DNA from: an uncultured delta proteobacterium
GTDB lineage: Bacteria; Myxococcota_A; Polyangia; Polyangiales; JADJMO01
Assembly (NCBI GenBank): GCA_903923175.1
Contig: CAIXWQ010001303.1
Location: 1-34,051 of the forward strand
Direction: 5' to 3'
DNA: 34,051 bases
The position numbers were made by a program, and so were the translations under genes. Below, piece after piece: positions 1 through 9,142 of the stretch; position 1 is the first letter of the stretch, and every line of letters starts with the position of its first letter. Below the pieces are notes generated by a model. That model saw only the letters and a program-made list of their open reading frames with translations, was not told the DNA's origin and made no database searches.

Positions 1-3000
1 GCCTCCGTCGCGCGAGCGCGAGCAACGCGAGCGTGGAGCCCGCGAACAGCGCACGCCACGGGGCGCGCGCCGGCGCCGCGCTCGCGTCGACGCTGCATCC
101 GCCGCTCGCCTGCGTGTCGCTGATGCCGACGCACGCCTTGGTCGTGCCGTCGCAGCTGGTGCCGCTCACGCAGTCGTCCGAGGTGGCGCAGCCCTTGAGG
201 CAGCTGCCATCGGTGCCGCAGAGGTAGGGCGCGCAGCTCAGCGTGTTGCCTGCCTTGTCGGTCGACTGCGTGCGATCGGCGCTGCAGGTCGCCCCCTGCA
301 CGCACTTGCCGGACGCGGTGTCGCACTTGAAGGACGCGCCGCAGTCGTCGTTCGTCGCGCAGTTCGCCTTGCATGCGCGCGCCGTGGCGTCGCAGGCGTA
401 CTCGATGCACGAGGTCGCCTCGGGGAGCTTGCAGCCGCCGAGGCCGTCGCACGCGCCGTGCTTCTGCAGCTTCTTGTCGGCGGTGCACGCGTCGGTGCCG
501 CAGGACTGGGTGGTGCCGTTGACCCAGCCGCTGCACTTGTCGCGCGAGGCCGCGTCGCCGTTGCAGGCCTTCTTCGCGCAGTCGCTCGCCTCGAGCGTGT
601 CGCAGACGGCGCGCGTGGTGCCGTGCGGCGGGCCGGTGACCGGCGTGCACGTCCCCTCGCTCCCCTTCACGTCGCACGCCTCGCACTGGCCGTCGCACCC
701 CTTGTCGCAGCAGAGGCCGTCGACGCAGTGCCCGGACGCGCACTCCGCCGACGCCGCGCACATGACGCCGCTCCCCTTGAGGCACTGGCCGGGGCTCGCG
801 CCGAGGCCGGCGCACGCGGCGCCCGCGCCGCAGCTCGTGACGCCGCAGCAGACGCCGTCGGCGCAATGCGCGGACTTGCACTGCAGGTCTTCGGTGCAGG
901 GGTTGCCGAGCTCCTGCGCGCCGACGCACGCGCCGGCCTTGCAGAAGCTCCCTGCCGCGCAGTCGTCGTCCTTCGCGCACGCCGTGAGGCACGTCGTGGT
1001 GCCGCACTGGTACGCGCCGCACGTGCGCTGGACGATCGGGCAGTGGCCACCGCCGTCGCAGGTCGTGACGTCGGTCTCCGTGCCGCCCGCGCACGCCGGC
1101 GTGCCGCAGGAGACCGCCTTCGGCGCGTTGTGGCACGCGAGCGCGTCGGTCCCGTCGCAGCTGAGGCCGCACACCGCGTCACCCACGCTGGTGCTGCACG
1201 CCGCGTGTCCCGGCTTCGGCTGTCCGACGACCGGCACGCAGGTCCCCTCCTTGCCGGAGACGCCGCACGCCTCGCACGAGCCGGTGCAGCCGGTGTCGCA
1301 GCAGAAGCCGTCGACGCAATGGCTCGAGGCGCACTCGCTGTTGGTGCTGCACGTGCTCCCCTGCAGCTTCGCGCAGTGGCCGGCGCTCGAGGTCGACGCG
1401 TTGCACGACGCGCCCACGCCGCAGCTGGCGCTGCCGCAGCAGACGCCGTTGGTGCAGAAGCCGCTCGGGCACGCCGACGGATCCGTGCACGGAACGCCGA
1501 GCCCCTCGATCGGCACGCAGAATCCGCCCTTGCAGTAGTTGCCCGACTGGCAGTCGGCGGCGACCATGCAAGACGACTTGCAGGCCGTCGCGCTCGTGCA
1601 CTTGTACGTGCCGCAGTCACCCGTGGACGCGTTGCACGAGCCCGAGCCGTTGCACGTGCCGAGGTGCGAGACCGTCGAGAGCGGCGAGCCGTCGGTGCAC
1701 GTGTCGGCGCCGCACTTCGTCGCGCCGGTCGGATAGTTGCACTGGGTCGTGTCCGTGCCGTTGCAGCTGGGACCGCACGCGGTGCCGACGCCGGTGCCGC
1801 TGCACGCGCCACGGGTTCCGTGCGGCACGCCGGTGGTCGGCGAGCACGTGCCGATCAGGCTCGTGACGTCGCAAGCCTGGCACTTGCCGCTGCACGCCGA
1901 GTCGCAGCACACGCCGTCGACGCAGAAGCCCGAGCCGCACTCGCTGCTCGAGGTGCACGCCGCGGCGTTGGCCTTGGCGCAGTGGCCACGCGCCGTCGGC
2001 AGGTTGCACGAGAAGCCGGAGCCCGTGCACGCGGAGTCGCAGCACACGCCGAAGGCGCAGTTGCCGCTGAGGCACGCGTTGGCCGCGCTGCAGCCGTCGC
2101 CGTTGGGCTGCTTGAGCACGCACGCGCCGCCGCTGCAGTAGTAGCTGCTGCTCGCGCAGTCGGCGTCCGCCACGCAAGTGGTCGCGCACGCGCTCGTGCC
2201 GCACTTGTACGCGCCGCACGCGGTGGTCGTCTGCGTGCAGGCGCCGGAGCCGTTGCACGAGCCGAGGTTGGTCTGTTGGCCCGACGCGCACGAAGGCGTG
2301 CCGCACGAGACGCCGCTGCCGGCCGCGTGGCACGCCGTGGCATCGGCGCCGTTGCAGCTCGGCCCGCACGCGGTGCCCGCGCCCGTGCCGGTGCACGCGC
2401 TGCGCGTACCGTGCGGCGCGCCGGAGATCGTGAGGCAGGAGCCCAGCGCGCCCGCGACGTTGCACGCCTGGCACTGGCCGCCGCACGCGCTGTTGCAGCA
2501 CACGCCGTCGATGCAGTTGCCCGTGGAGCAGGCGCGGCAGGTCCCCGACGTCTTGCAGTCGCTCGTCAGGTTGCAGGTCGCGCCCTGGGCCTTCTGCGCG
2601 ACGCACGCGCCGGCCGCGCTGCAGTAGAAGCCCGACTGGCACTGCGCGTCGCTCGTGCACCCGGTGGGGCACGTGGCGTTGCTGCCGTCGCACGCGTACG
2701 CGATGCACGCGGGAGCGCCCGCCGACGACACCGGCGCCGCCTTGCACGTCCCGTTGGTCGCGCCGGCCCAGCCGAGCGCCGCGCCGTTGCACGCGTCGCA
2801 CGAGCCGCCGCACGCGGTGTCGCAGCAATAGCCATCGATGCAGTTGCCGGAGCCGCAGACCCGGCAGCCGAGCGTCTTGCAGTCGGCGCCCGCGGCAGGG
2901 TTGCACTTGCTCCCCTGCCCGAGGCGCGGCTGGCAGGTGCCCGCGGCGGTGCAGTAGTCGCCGCCGACGCAGTCGGCGTCGCTGCCGCAGGTCGTGGGGC

Positions 3001-6000
3001 AGCTCGTCAGCGTGCCGTCGCAGAGGTTGCTCGTGCACCCGGGGCTCCCCGCGCTCCCCTTCGCCGCGGGCGTGCACGTGCCAGGCACGAGGTTGCAGAC
3101 GTCGCAGGCGGCGCCGCAGGCCGTGTTGCAGCAGTAGCCGTCGACGCAGTTGCCGCTCGCGCACTGGGTCGCGGTCGTGCACGCCTGGCCGTTCTTCGCG
3201 AGGCAGCCGCCGGTCGCGGAGCAGGTGCTCGTCCCGGCGCACGTCCCCGGATCGTCGGCGTTGGCGACCGTCGTGCACGTGCCCGGGGTCGCCGCGCACG
3301 TCTGGCACGCGCCGCCGCACGCGCTCGTGCAGCACACGTTGTCGACGCAGGTCGTGGTGCCGGCGCACTCGCGGCAGCCCGCCGCGAGGCAGTCGCCGCC
3401 CGAGGCGGTGTTGCACGTGCCGCCCGCGCCGCGCCGCGCCTGACAGACCCCGCCCGACGCGCAGAAATAGGCCGCGCCGCAATCGGCGTCGGTCGCGCAC
3501 GTCCCGGGGCACGCGCCGTTGGTGCCGTCGCAGAGGAAGGCGCCGCAGATCGGATTCACGCCGCCCGCGCCCTTGCCGATCACCGTGCACGTACCCGGCG
3601 TCGCGCTGCACACGTCGCAGCCGCCGGAGCACGCGGTATCGCAGCAGTAGCCGTCGGCGCAGAAGCCGCTGGCGCAGGTCGTGCCGGAGCCGGTGCACGG
3701 CTGCGCCTGTCGCAGCTTGCACTGCCCGGAGCCGTCGCAGCTCTTCGTCGCCGCCGGGCAGCTGTCGGAGTCGTCGGCGCCGATCACCGAGGCGCACTGC
3801 CCGACCGTGCCCGCGAGGTTGCAGGCCTGGCAGCTCCCGCACGAGACCTGCTCGCAGCAGACGCCGTCGACGCAGAAGCCGGTGGCGCACTGCGCGTCGA
3901 GCGAGCAGGCGCCGCCGCGGGTGTAGTACTCCCACGTGTCGCGACGCCCGCCGCTCCCCGTGGCGCCGCCGAAGGCGACGACGCGGCGTCGGCTCGCGTC
4001 GTACTGGAGCACCTGCCCCCAGCGCATCTCCGGCCCGCCGCCGGCCGCGACCGTCTGCACCCAGGTCGAGCCGGCGTTGTCCCACTCCCAGGTGGTGGAG
4101 AGCGACTGGTTCACGAAGTAGTTGGTGCCGTCGGTCGTGCCGCCGAAGAGGACCATCTTCTTGCGGGTCGTGTCGTACGCGATCTGCGCGCCGATCCGCC
4201 CGCCGAGCCCCGCGGGCGCCGCCGCCTGACGGCTCACCCACGCGCTGCCGGACCACTCCCACGTGTCGCCGCAGAGCGTGCCGACGCCTGCGGGGCACTG
4301 CCCGCCGTACATGACGACGCGCTGGCGATCGGGGTCGTACGCCATCGACGCCCACTTGCGGGCCGGCGGCACCGTGGCGTTGCAAGGGCTCCCGGCGCAC
4401 ATCTGGCTCCAGGTCGCGCCGTTCCACTCCCACGTGTCGCCGAGCGTGGCGCCGCCCGAGTCCTGCCCGCCGAAGACCACGAAGCGGCCGCGGAAGGAGT
4501 CGTACGCACCCGCCGAATACGTGCGCGCCGACGGCTTGGTCGCGCCCGTGACGCACGCGGCGCACATCTTCGTGAAGCTGCTGCCGTTGTACGTGTACGT
4601 GTCGTCGTAGTACGTGCCGCCGTTGATGCCGCCGAAGATCACGAACTGCTGATTGACGGTGTCGAAGCCGCCGACCGCGCCCTGGCGCACCAGCGGCTTG
4701 GAGGCCGCGCACGCCCCGCCCGTGCAGGTCTGCGTCCAGGTGTAGCCGGTCCACTCCCAGACGTCGTTCGTCGTCCCGGTGCCGCCGAAGAGGATCACCC
4801 GGTTGCGCGCGGCGTCGTACGCGCTCGCAGACAGCGAGCGGCCGCCGATGCCGTCGAAGATCGTCGTCCAGCTCGAGCCGACGCTGGTGTACTCGTACGT
4901 GAAACCGCGGCTCACCACGACCTTGCCGCGAACGGAGTCGTAGGCGGACGCCTGATCGGAGACGGCGAGGGCGGTGCTCGTCTTCGTCCACACCGTGCCG
5001 AAGAGCTCCCACGTGTCCGAGAGCGGATCGGTCCCGGCGGTGCGTCCGCCCGCGATGAGCCCTTTGCCGACGCCCCCCTCCCAGACGAACGTCCCGACGG
5101 CGCGCCCGGGGAGCGTGCTGCTGTCGCTCGTGGTGGTGGCGATCGGCGTCCAGGTGCCGACGGCCCCGACCTGCGTGTAGCGCCACAGGTCGTTGTAGTA
5201 GGTGACGCCCGGCGCGGCATCGATGTCCGACTGCCCACCGAAGAGCAGCACGCGGCCGTTCGTGGTGTCGTAGGTCATCATGTGACGCTGACGCTTCGAC
5301 GGTCCGGTCGTCGCGGTCTGCTGCCACGACGTGCCGTCCCACGTCCACGTCTCGGTGTTCGCCGTGCCGGCCGAGCCGGTGAAGCCGCCGAACAACACGA
5401 CCTTGCCGGTGCCGTCGTACGCCATCGCGGCGTCCGGACGAACGGACGGCGGCGTGCACCCTGGAGGACACTTCTTGTACCAGGCGTTGCCGTCCCACTC
5501 CCACGTGTCGTTGAGGCCGTACCCGCCGAAGAGCACGGTGACCTTGCGAGACGGGTCGTACGCCATCGCGGCGCCCGAGCGCGCGGGCGGACCGGAGTTC
5601 GCGCGGAGCGACCAAGCGACGCCGTCCCACTCCCACGTCTGCTGGTTGACGCCGCTGAACGAGAACCCTCCGAAGAGCACCGTCTTGCCACGCACCGAGT
5701 CGAACGCGGCCGTGCCCCAGCGGTGGTTGTCCATCAGCTGCTCGCGGGCCTGCCAGACCGCCGTCTCGACGGCGGGGTCGACCACGATCGGAAACGCGAG
5801 CCCGGCCGTGTCGATCCCGACCGACAGCGTCTTGCCGTCCCACCGGAGCGAGGCGTCGCGCGTCACGCCCTTGGCGTCGACCGCGACGGCGCTCGGGATG
5901 CGCAGCAGCGCGTCGCCCTGCTCGTCGAGGAATTCGAGCGCGCCGTGCTCGGCCTGGCGCGTCTTGGCGAGGTGCCTCGGCAGCGAGATGCCGAGCTGGA

Positions 6001-6568
6001 ACTCGCGCGGCGCCCTGTCGTCCTTGAGCACGTAGGCCCATTCGAGGCGCTCGGGCGAGGCGACGAAGGCGAGATCGGTCGAGGGGAACGCGTCGCGGTA
6101 GATGCCGCGCCCGCCGTCGAGCGCGAGGGCGGACGCGTTGGCGGCGAGGTGCGTGAGCTTGAGGCGATACAGCTCGCTGACGCCGAGCCCGGCCTCGAAG
6201 GGCTGATCGGCGCGGGCGGGCAGGCGCGCACCGACGTGGTTCCCGCGCTCCGTCCACGCGGCGCGCCAGCCCGGGGAGAGCACGCCTTCGGGCGAGGTCC
6301 GGAAGCCCTCCGCGGTGGGCTCGAATCGCTGGGCGAGGGCCGTCCGCGAGGCGAGCGCGGTCTGGATGCCATCCGCCACGGCGCGCGCGGCCTCGTCGTG
6401 CTCGACGATCGCGACCGTGCCCGGCAGCGAGGCGTCGGGCGCCGCAGGGGCGTCGCTTCGAGGTGAGGAGCAGCCGGCGATCGTCGCCGCCACGAGCGCG
6501 AACGCGGCCACCACGACACCGAACGCCGCACGCGGACGTGCGCCCTGCACGCTTTCTCGAATCGCCAT
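1..6568 (-). CDS. Giant Kelch-repeat / Cys-rich-repeat surface lipoprotein with MYXO-CTERM tail (3' end cut by window edge)
   Basis: The frame is open from the ATG at 6568 to the window edge (about 2189 codons), so only the last residues and the stop are missing. A G-rich ribosome site (GAGGGGGGG) precedes the ATG. The N-terminus is a signal peptide with lipobox TIAGC near residue 33. Residues about 275-885 hold roughly ten Kelch-type units ending in LFGG-like motifs with Trp-rich W-x-W strands, a predicted beta-propeller. Residues about 888-2150 hold twelve Cys-rich units built round a C-V-D-G-V-C-C core. The C-terminus has a Gly-Cys motif (Cys about 2158), a hydrophobic helix and an RRR tail, the pattern of the MYXO-CTERM sorting signal known from Myxococcota. 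I infer an exported, surface-anchored adhesion or binding protein; its ligand is unknown. Having both an N-terminal lipobox and a C-terminal sorting signal is odd. Confidence 0.88.
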   Translation of the reverse strand, partial: MAIRESVQGARPRAAFGVVVAAFALVAATIAGCSSPRSDAPAAPDASLPGTVAIVEHDEAARAVADGIQTALASRTALAQRFEPTAEGFRTSPEGVLSPGWRAAWTERGNHVGARLPARADQPFEAGLGVSELYRLKLTHLAANASALALDGGRGIYRDAFPSTDLAFVASPERLEWAYVLKDDRAPREFQLGISLPRHLAKTRQAEHGALEFLDEQGDALLRIPSAVAVDAKGVTRDASLRWDGKTLSVGIDTAGLAFPIVVDPAVETAVWQAREQLMDNHRWGTAAFDSVRGKTVLFGGFSFSGVNQQTWEWDGVAWSLRANSGPPARSGAAMAYDPSRKVTVLFGGYGLNDTWEWDGNAWYKKCPPGCTPPSVRPDAAMAYDGTGKVVLFGGFTGSAGTANTETWTWDGTSWQQTATTGPSKRQRHMMTYDTTNGRVLLFGGQSDIDAAPGVTYYNDLWRYTQVGAVGTWTPIATTTSDSSTLPGRAVGTFVWEGGVGKGLIAGGRTAGTDPLSDTWELFGTVWTKTSTALAVSDQASAYDSVRGKVVVSRGFTYEYTSVGSSWTTIFDGIGGRSLSASAYDAARNRVILFGGTGTTNDVWEWTGYTWTQTCTGGACAASKPLVRQGAVGGFDTVNQQFVIFGGINGGTYYDDTYTYNGSSFTKMCAACVTGATKPSARTYSAGAYDSFRGRFVVFGGQDSGGATLGDTWEWNGATWSQMCAGSPCNATVPPARKWASMAYDPDRQRVVMYGGQCPAGVGTLCGDTWEWSGSAWVSRQAAAPAGLGGRIGAQIAYDTTRKKMVLFGGTTDGTNYFVNQSLSTTWEWDNAGSTWVQTVAAGGGPEMRWGQVLQYDASRRRVVAFGGATGSGGRRDTWEYYTRGGACSLDAQCATGFCVDGVCCEQVSCGSCQACNLAGTVGQCASVIGADDSDSCPAATKSCDGSGQCKLRQAQPCTGSGTTCASGFCADGYCCDTACSGGCDVCSATPGTCTVIGKGAGGVNPICGAFLCDGTNGACPGTCATDADCGAAYFCASGGVCQARRGAGGTCNTASGGDCLAAGCRECAGTTTCVDNVCCTSACGGACQTCAATPGTCTTVANADDPGTCAGTSTCSATGGCLAKNGQACTTATQCASGNCVDGYCCNTACGAACDVCNLVPGTCTPAAKGSAGSPGCTSNLCDGTLTSCPTTCGSDADCVGGDYCTAAGTCQPRLGQGSKCNPAAGADCKTLGCRVCGSGNCIDGYCCDTACGGSCDACNGAALGWAGATNGTCKAAPVSSAGAPACIAYACDGSNATCPTGCTSDAQCQSGFYCSAAGACVAQKAQGATCNLTSDCKTSGTCRACSTGNCIDGVCCNSACGGQCQACNVAGALGSCLTISGAPHGTRSACTGTGAGTACGPSCNGADATACHAAGSGVSCGTPSCASGQQTNLGSCNGSGACTQTTTACGAYKCGTSACATTCVADADCASSSYYCSGGACVLKQPNGDGCSAANACLSGNCAFGVCCDSACTGSGFSCNLPTARGHCAKANAAACTSSSECGSGFCVDGVCCDSACSGKCQACDVTSLIGTCSPTTGVPHGTRGACSGTGVGTACGPSCNGTDTTQCNYPTGATKCGADTCTDGSPLSTVSHLGTCNGSGSCNASTGDCGTYKCTSATACKSSCMVAADCQSGNYCKGGFCVPIEGLGVPCTDPSACPSGFCTNGVCCGSASCGVGASCNASTSSAGHCAKLQGSTCSTNSECASSHCVDGFCCDTGCTGSCEACGVSGKEGTCVPVVGQPKPGHAACSTSVGDAVCGLSCDGTDALACHNAPKAVSCGTPACAGGTETDVTTCDGGGHCPIVQRTCGAYQCGTTTCLTACAKDDDCAAGSFCKAGACVGAQELGNPCTEDLQCKSAHCADGVCCGVTSCGAGAACAGLGASPGQCLKGSGVMCAASAECASGHCVDGLCCDKGCDGQCEACDVKGSEGTCTPVTGPPHGTTRAVCDTLEASDCAKKACNGDAASRDKCSGWVNGTTQSCGTDACTADKKLQKHGACDGLGGCKLPEATSCIEYACDATARACKANCATNDDCGASFKCDTASGKCVQGATCSADRTQSTDKAGNTLSCAPYLCGTDGSCLKGCATSDDCVSGTSCDGTTKACVGISDTQASGGCSVDASAAPARAPWRALFAGSTLALLALARRR
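150..3910 (-). repeat. Tandem Cys-rich coding repeats (about 12 units)
   Basis: Within the surface protein, the core F/H/N-C-V/I-D-G-x-C-C-D-x-x-C-x-G-x-C-x-x-C recurs about twelve times. Variants occur: some units lose the Asp-Gly (AFG, TNG), and three have an S-C-G-x-x-x-x-C tail. Units are about 80-110 residues apart and have diverged in sequence, so this is an old internal duplication and not a recent slippage repeat. The pattern resembles the disulfide-rich repeats common in large myxobacterial surface proteins. Confidence 0.8.
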
Positions 6569-6819
6569 GTCCCCCCCTCGCGCGTCGCACTGCCGACGAG
6601 CAAAGGCCACGAAACGACGGCGGGGGCGCCGTCGCAAGCAAAAACGCGAACGCGAGGGGGATTCGGGGCGCTCGGAGAGCGAGACGAAGTCGCGTAGATC
6701 CGCCCGATATCCAATCGTCGCGTCGAAGCAGCGGTGCGTCGACGCGAAGCGTGGAATCCGCCCGGACGGCTCGGATTCACCGCACCCTGGGCGACTCCCC
6801 TCGCCGCGGCGGCGACGAC

Positions 6820-7230
6820 TCAGCTTCGACGGCGATCCACCAGCCGACGGAGCGCGCGCTCGGCCGCGTCGGCCGCGGCGTCGAAGGACGCGCGCACGCT
6901 AGGATCCTCGGCCTCGACCAGGACCTTCCCCGCCGAAGGCACGTCGACCGCGAATCGGCACACGTACGAGGGCGCGCCCTGCGGCCCGCTGACGCGCTCG
7001 AGGCGCACGGCCACGCGATCGAGCGTGACGCCGAAGCGCGCGAGCTTGAAGCCGACGCGCTTGGAGACGTACTCGCGGAACGTGGCGTCGATGCGCATGC
7101 CGAGGCCGCGCAGGACGAACGGGGTGGTCGGCGAGAGCGCGCGCTGGTGCGTCGGCGACGCGGGCGCGGGCTCCTTGGCGGCGTGAGCGGCGCGCCCAGC
7201 GGCGCGGGGGGACGACTTGCGGGCGGCCAT
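6820..7230 (-). CDS. HPF/RaiA-family ribosome hibernation factor-like protein
   Basis: This 136-residue protein starts at ATG 7230. Residues about 45-130 match the small beta-alpha-beta fold of HPF/RaiA (sigma-54 modulation protein family): an R-I-D-A-T-F-R-E-Y-V-like helix start, a K-L-A-R-F-x-V-x-L-D-R-V strand, an R-F-A-V-D-V strand and a final A-F/S-F-D-A-A-A-D-A-A-E-R-A-L helix. The first 40 residues are basic, Ala/Pro-rich and probably disordered. Family members bind the 30S decoding region and keep ribosomes inactive or dimerised in stationary phase. It lacks a long C-terminal dimerisation domain, so it is of the short type. It lies 47 bases downstream of the chitinase-like gene on the same strand, which may be coincidental. 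The start has only a weak ribosome site. Confidence 0.75.
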   Translation of the reverse strand: MAARKSSPRAAGRAAHAAKEPAPASPTHQRALSPTTPFVLRGLGMRIDATFREYVSKRVGFKLARFGVTLDRVAVRLERVSGPQGAPSYVCRFAVDVPSAGKVLVEAEDPSVRASFDAAADAAERALRRLVDRRRS

Positions 7231-7277
7231 GGATCACTTGTACCGCGCGAACGCTCGACGTGGAACCTGCCGGCGTC

Positions 7278-8807
7278 TCAGCGGATCCCGTTCGCCGCGA
7301 AGCGCTTGAGGAAGCCGTACGTCCCCGCGCCGCCCATCGTGTTGCACGTCGCCGAGGCGTAGCCCGGCGCGCAGTCCTTGTCGCGGTCGTACGACCAGTG
7401 GTGGATCCCGGCGAGTCCCATCGATTTGGCGAACGACGAGATCGCGTCGACGTCCGCGAGCGTGAAGGTCTCGCCGGCGGTGTCGTTGCCGCCGATCATC
7501 GGCGTGAGCTCGATCGCGCCCCACGGAATGCCCCAGTGGTCGTGCAGGTCGTACGCGGCCTGGATCGCCGATTGCCCCATCTGGCACGCGCCGGCCGAGA
7601 CGACGCACACGCCCGCGCTCGGTGAGCCGTAGTCCATGGTCATGAGGTTCACGGTGAGCCACGACGGCCAGGCGCCGGGGACCGCCGCCTTCACGGTCTG
7701 CAGCGACTGGGCGCCATAGACGTTCAGCGCGTCCGGGGCGCTCGCACCGAGCGACTTCGCGACGCTCGCGCCGGCGTTGGCGCCGAGCGTGGCGAGCGTG
7801 AGGCTGAAGCGCAGGCCAGGGTGCGCGGCGTGCGCGTGGACGATGCGCGCCACGAGCGCCTTGATCACGTCCGGCGACTGCCCGGCCTCGATGTCGAAGT
7901 CGACGCCGATCAGCTGGGTCGACGACCACCGCGAGAGGAAGGTCTCGAAGCCCGCGTCGGAGCTGCAGGTGAAGGAGCCGGCCGCGCCGCCGGTCGACAC
8001 GATGAACTGGATCTTCGACGCCTCGAGCAGCGCGACGTTCGCCTTCGCCATCGTCGCGCCGGGGACGCCGCCGAAGTTCTCCGCGCCGCACTCGCCCGTC
8101 GCGAAGGCGAGCGTGATCGCGCGCGCCCCCTGGGCGGCGAGATCCTTCGCGAGCGAGACGCGCGCCCCCGGCAACGTCGTCGACGCGACGTTGGTGTTCC
8201 AGTCCATGTCGATGCCCGTGTCCTTGTACGCGCTGAACACGAAGCCCGGCGCGGGGCCCGTGGCGATGGGGCCCGCGTCGACCGGCGGCGGAGTGGTGTC
8301 GGGCGTGCCGGTGCTCCCCGTGTCGGCGGCGCTGCCCGCGTCGCCGCCGACCGGACCGCCGCTCCCCTGGGGGCAGGTCCCCCCACCGGGCTCGCAGCCG
8401 AATCCCCAGCTCGTCGCCTGGCAGTGATAGCCCTGATTCAGGTTCGTCGTCGTCCAGCCGCACGACTCGCCGGCGTGCCCTTCGCAGGCGTTCGCGTCGC
8501 TCCCCATGTAGACCCACGCGCCCGGATCGCACGCGCTCGCCGGCGCTCCGGCGTCGGTGCCCGGCGCGGAGTCGGCGGCGGCCTGCGCGTCGGAGCCGGC
8601 CTCGCTCGGCGGCGTGCCCGTATCGGTGCCCGGAGCGCCTGGAGCGTCCGGAGTCCCTGGCGCGCCCGGCGCACCTGCGTCGGCGCCGAGCCCCTGCTCG
8701 CTGTGCGGCGGATCGTCGCTCGCGGAGGAGGCGCATCCGCCGAGCAGCGACGCGAGCGAGAGCGACGAGAGCGAGACGAGCGCGGCGAGGCGGAGGCGGG
8801 TTCGCAT
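7278..8807 (-). CDS. Glycoside hydrolase family 18 (chitinase-like) lipoprotein
   Basis: The chosen ATG at 8807 has an AGGAG site six bases upstream and opens a signal peptide with lipobox LGGC, giving 509 residues. The frame is open further upstream to 9098, but that stretch lacks signal features. After the lipid anchor come an Asp/Ala/Pro/Gly-rich linker, a small Cys-rich module (residues about 125-180, starting C-D-P-G-A-W and containing several Cys and Trp) and a second linker. A GH18 barrel fills residues about 195-509. The active-site strand reads G-V-D-F-D-I-E, with Glu307 as the expected acid and Asp305 and Asp303 before it; S-T-G-G and M-T-M-D-Y motifs on other strands fit GH18. The family cleaves chitin or related beta-1,4-GlcNAc polymers. 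Placement on the outer membrane or cell surface fits a predatory or scavenging bacterium. The Cys-rich module may bind carbohydrate (inference). Confidence 0.85.
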   Translation of the reverse strand: MRTRLRLAALVSLSSLSLASLLGGCASSASDDPPHSEQGLGADAGAPGAPGTPDAPGAPGTDTGTPPSEAGSDAQAAADSAPGTDAGAPASACDPGAWVYMGSDANACEGHAGESCGWTTTNLNQGYHCQATSWGFGCEPGGGTCPQGSGGPVGGDAGSAADTGSTGTPDTTPPPVDAGPIATGPAPGFVFSAYKDTGIDMDWNTNVASTTLPGARVSLAKDLAAQGARAITLAFATGECGAENFGGVPGATMAKANVALLEASKIQFIVSTGGAAGSFTCSSDAGFETFLSRWSSTQLIGVDFDIEAGQSPDVIKALVARIVHAHAAHPGLRFSLTLATLGANAGASVAKSLGASAPDALNVYGAQSLQTVKAAVPGAWPSWLTVNLMTMDYGSPSAGVCVVSAGACQMGQSAIQAAYDLHDHWGIPWGAIELTPMIGGNDTAGETFTLADVDAISSFAKSMGLAGIHHWSYDRDKDCAPGYASATCNTMGGAGTYGFLKRFAANGIR

Positions 8808-9142
8808 GAGGGCTCCTGGTTCCGGGTCCGGGAGCTCGGCTCTGCGAGCGCGATGCCGACGGGCGCTCGGCGTGGCGATCGCACGAAGCGCCTCGAATTC
8901 GAGCCTGTCGTGCGCGAGGCGCGGCCCGCGGCGAGGCGCGCCTGGGGGCGTTCGCCGCCAGGCTGGGGGGAGATCCCCCCGGCGCGGAGGCGAGGCCGGC
9001 GTCTGGGCCGTCGAGTGCGAGCCGGCGCCGGTCGCGCCGAACGCGGGCCCAGTGGAGGCCGCGAAGGCCGCGTGAGCGTCGAGGTGGCGGCGCGTCACTA
9101 CCCGGGGTCAACGCGCTGAGGCCGAAGTGATAAGCGAGCGCC
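8808..9142. other. Divergent intergenic region, no gene
   Basis: These 335 bases separate the minus-strand chitinase-like gene from the plus-strand MarC gene. They must hold both promoters, but I could not pick out a convincing -35/-10 pair. The only marked structure is the hairpin listed separately at 8962-8983. Open frames cross the region in both directions but look like GC-driven shadows. Confidence 0.5.
8962..8983. repeat. G6/C6 hairpin in the chitinase upstream region
   Basis: Six G (8965-8970) and six C (8975-8980) flank a four-base AGAT loop. The stem extends outward by one wobble and two pairs. It lies about 155 bases upstream of the chitinase-like start codon. It could be a 5'-leader structure or a protein site; there is no T-run that would mark it as a terminator. 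Confidence 0.4.

Noticed and set aside
458-6466. A 2002-residue open frame on the plus strand opposite the Kelch/Cys-rich gene
   Set aside because: Its composition (Ala, Arg, Val, Gly) is that of a GC-driven mirror frame; the minus-strand frame has recognisable Kelch and Cys-rich repeats, a lipobox and a MYXO-CTERM tail.
1617-6641. A 1674-residue minus-strand frame in another register of the same gene
   Set aside because: Arg-rich shadow with no domain; the real frame runs off the window edge.
8808-9098. N-terminal extension of the chitinase-like frame to 9098
   Set aside because: Arg/Pro-rich and placed before a clear AGGAG, ATG and lipoprotein signal peptide.
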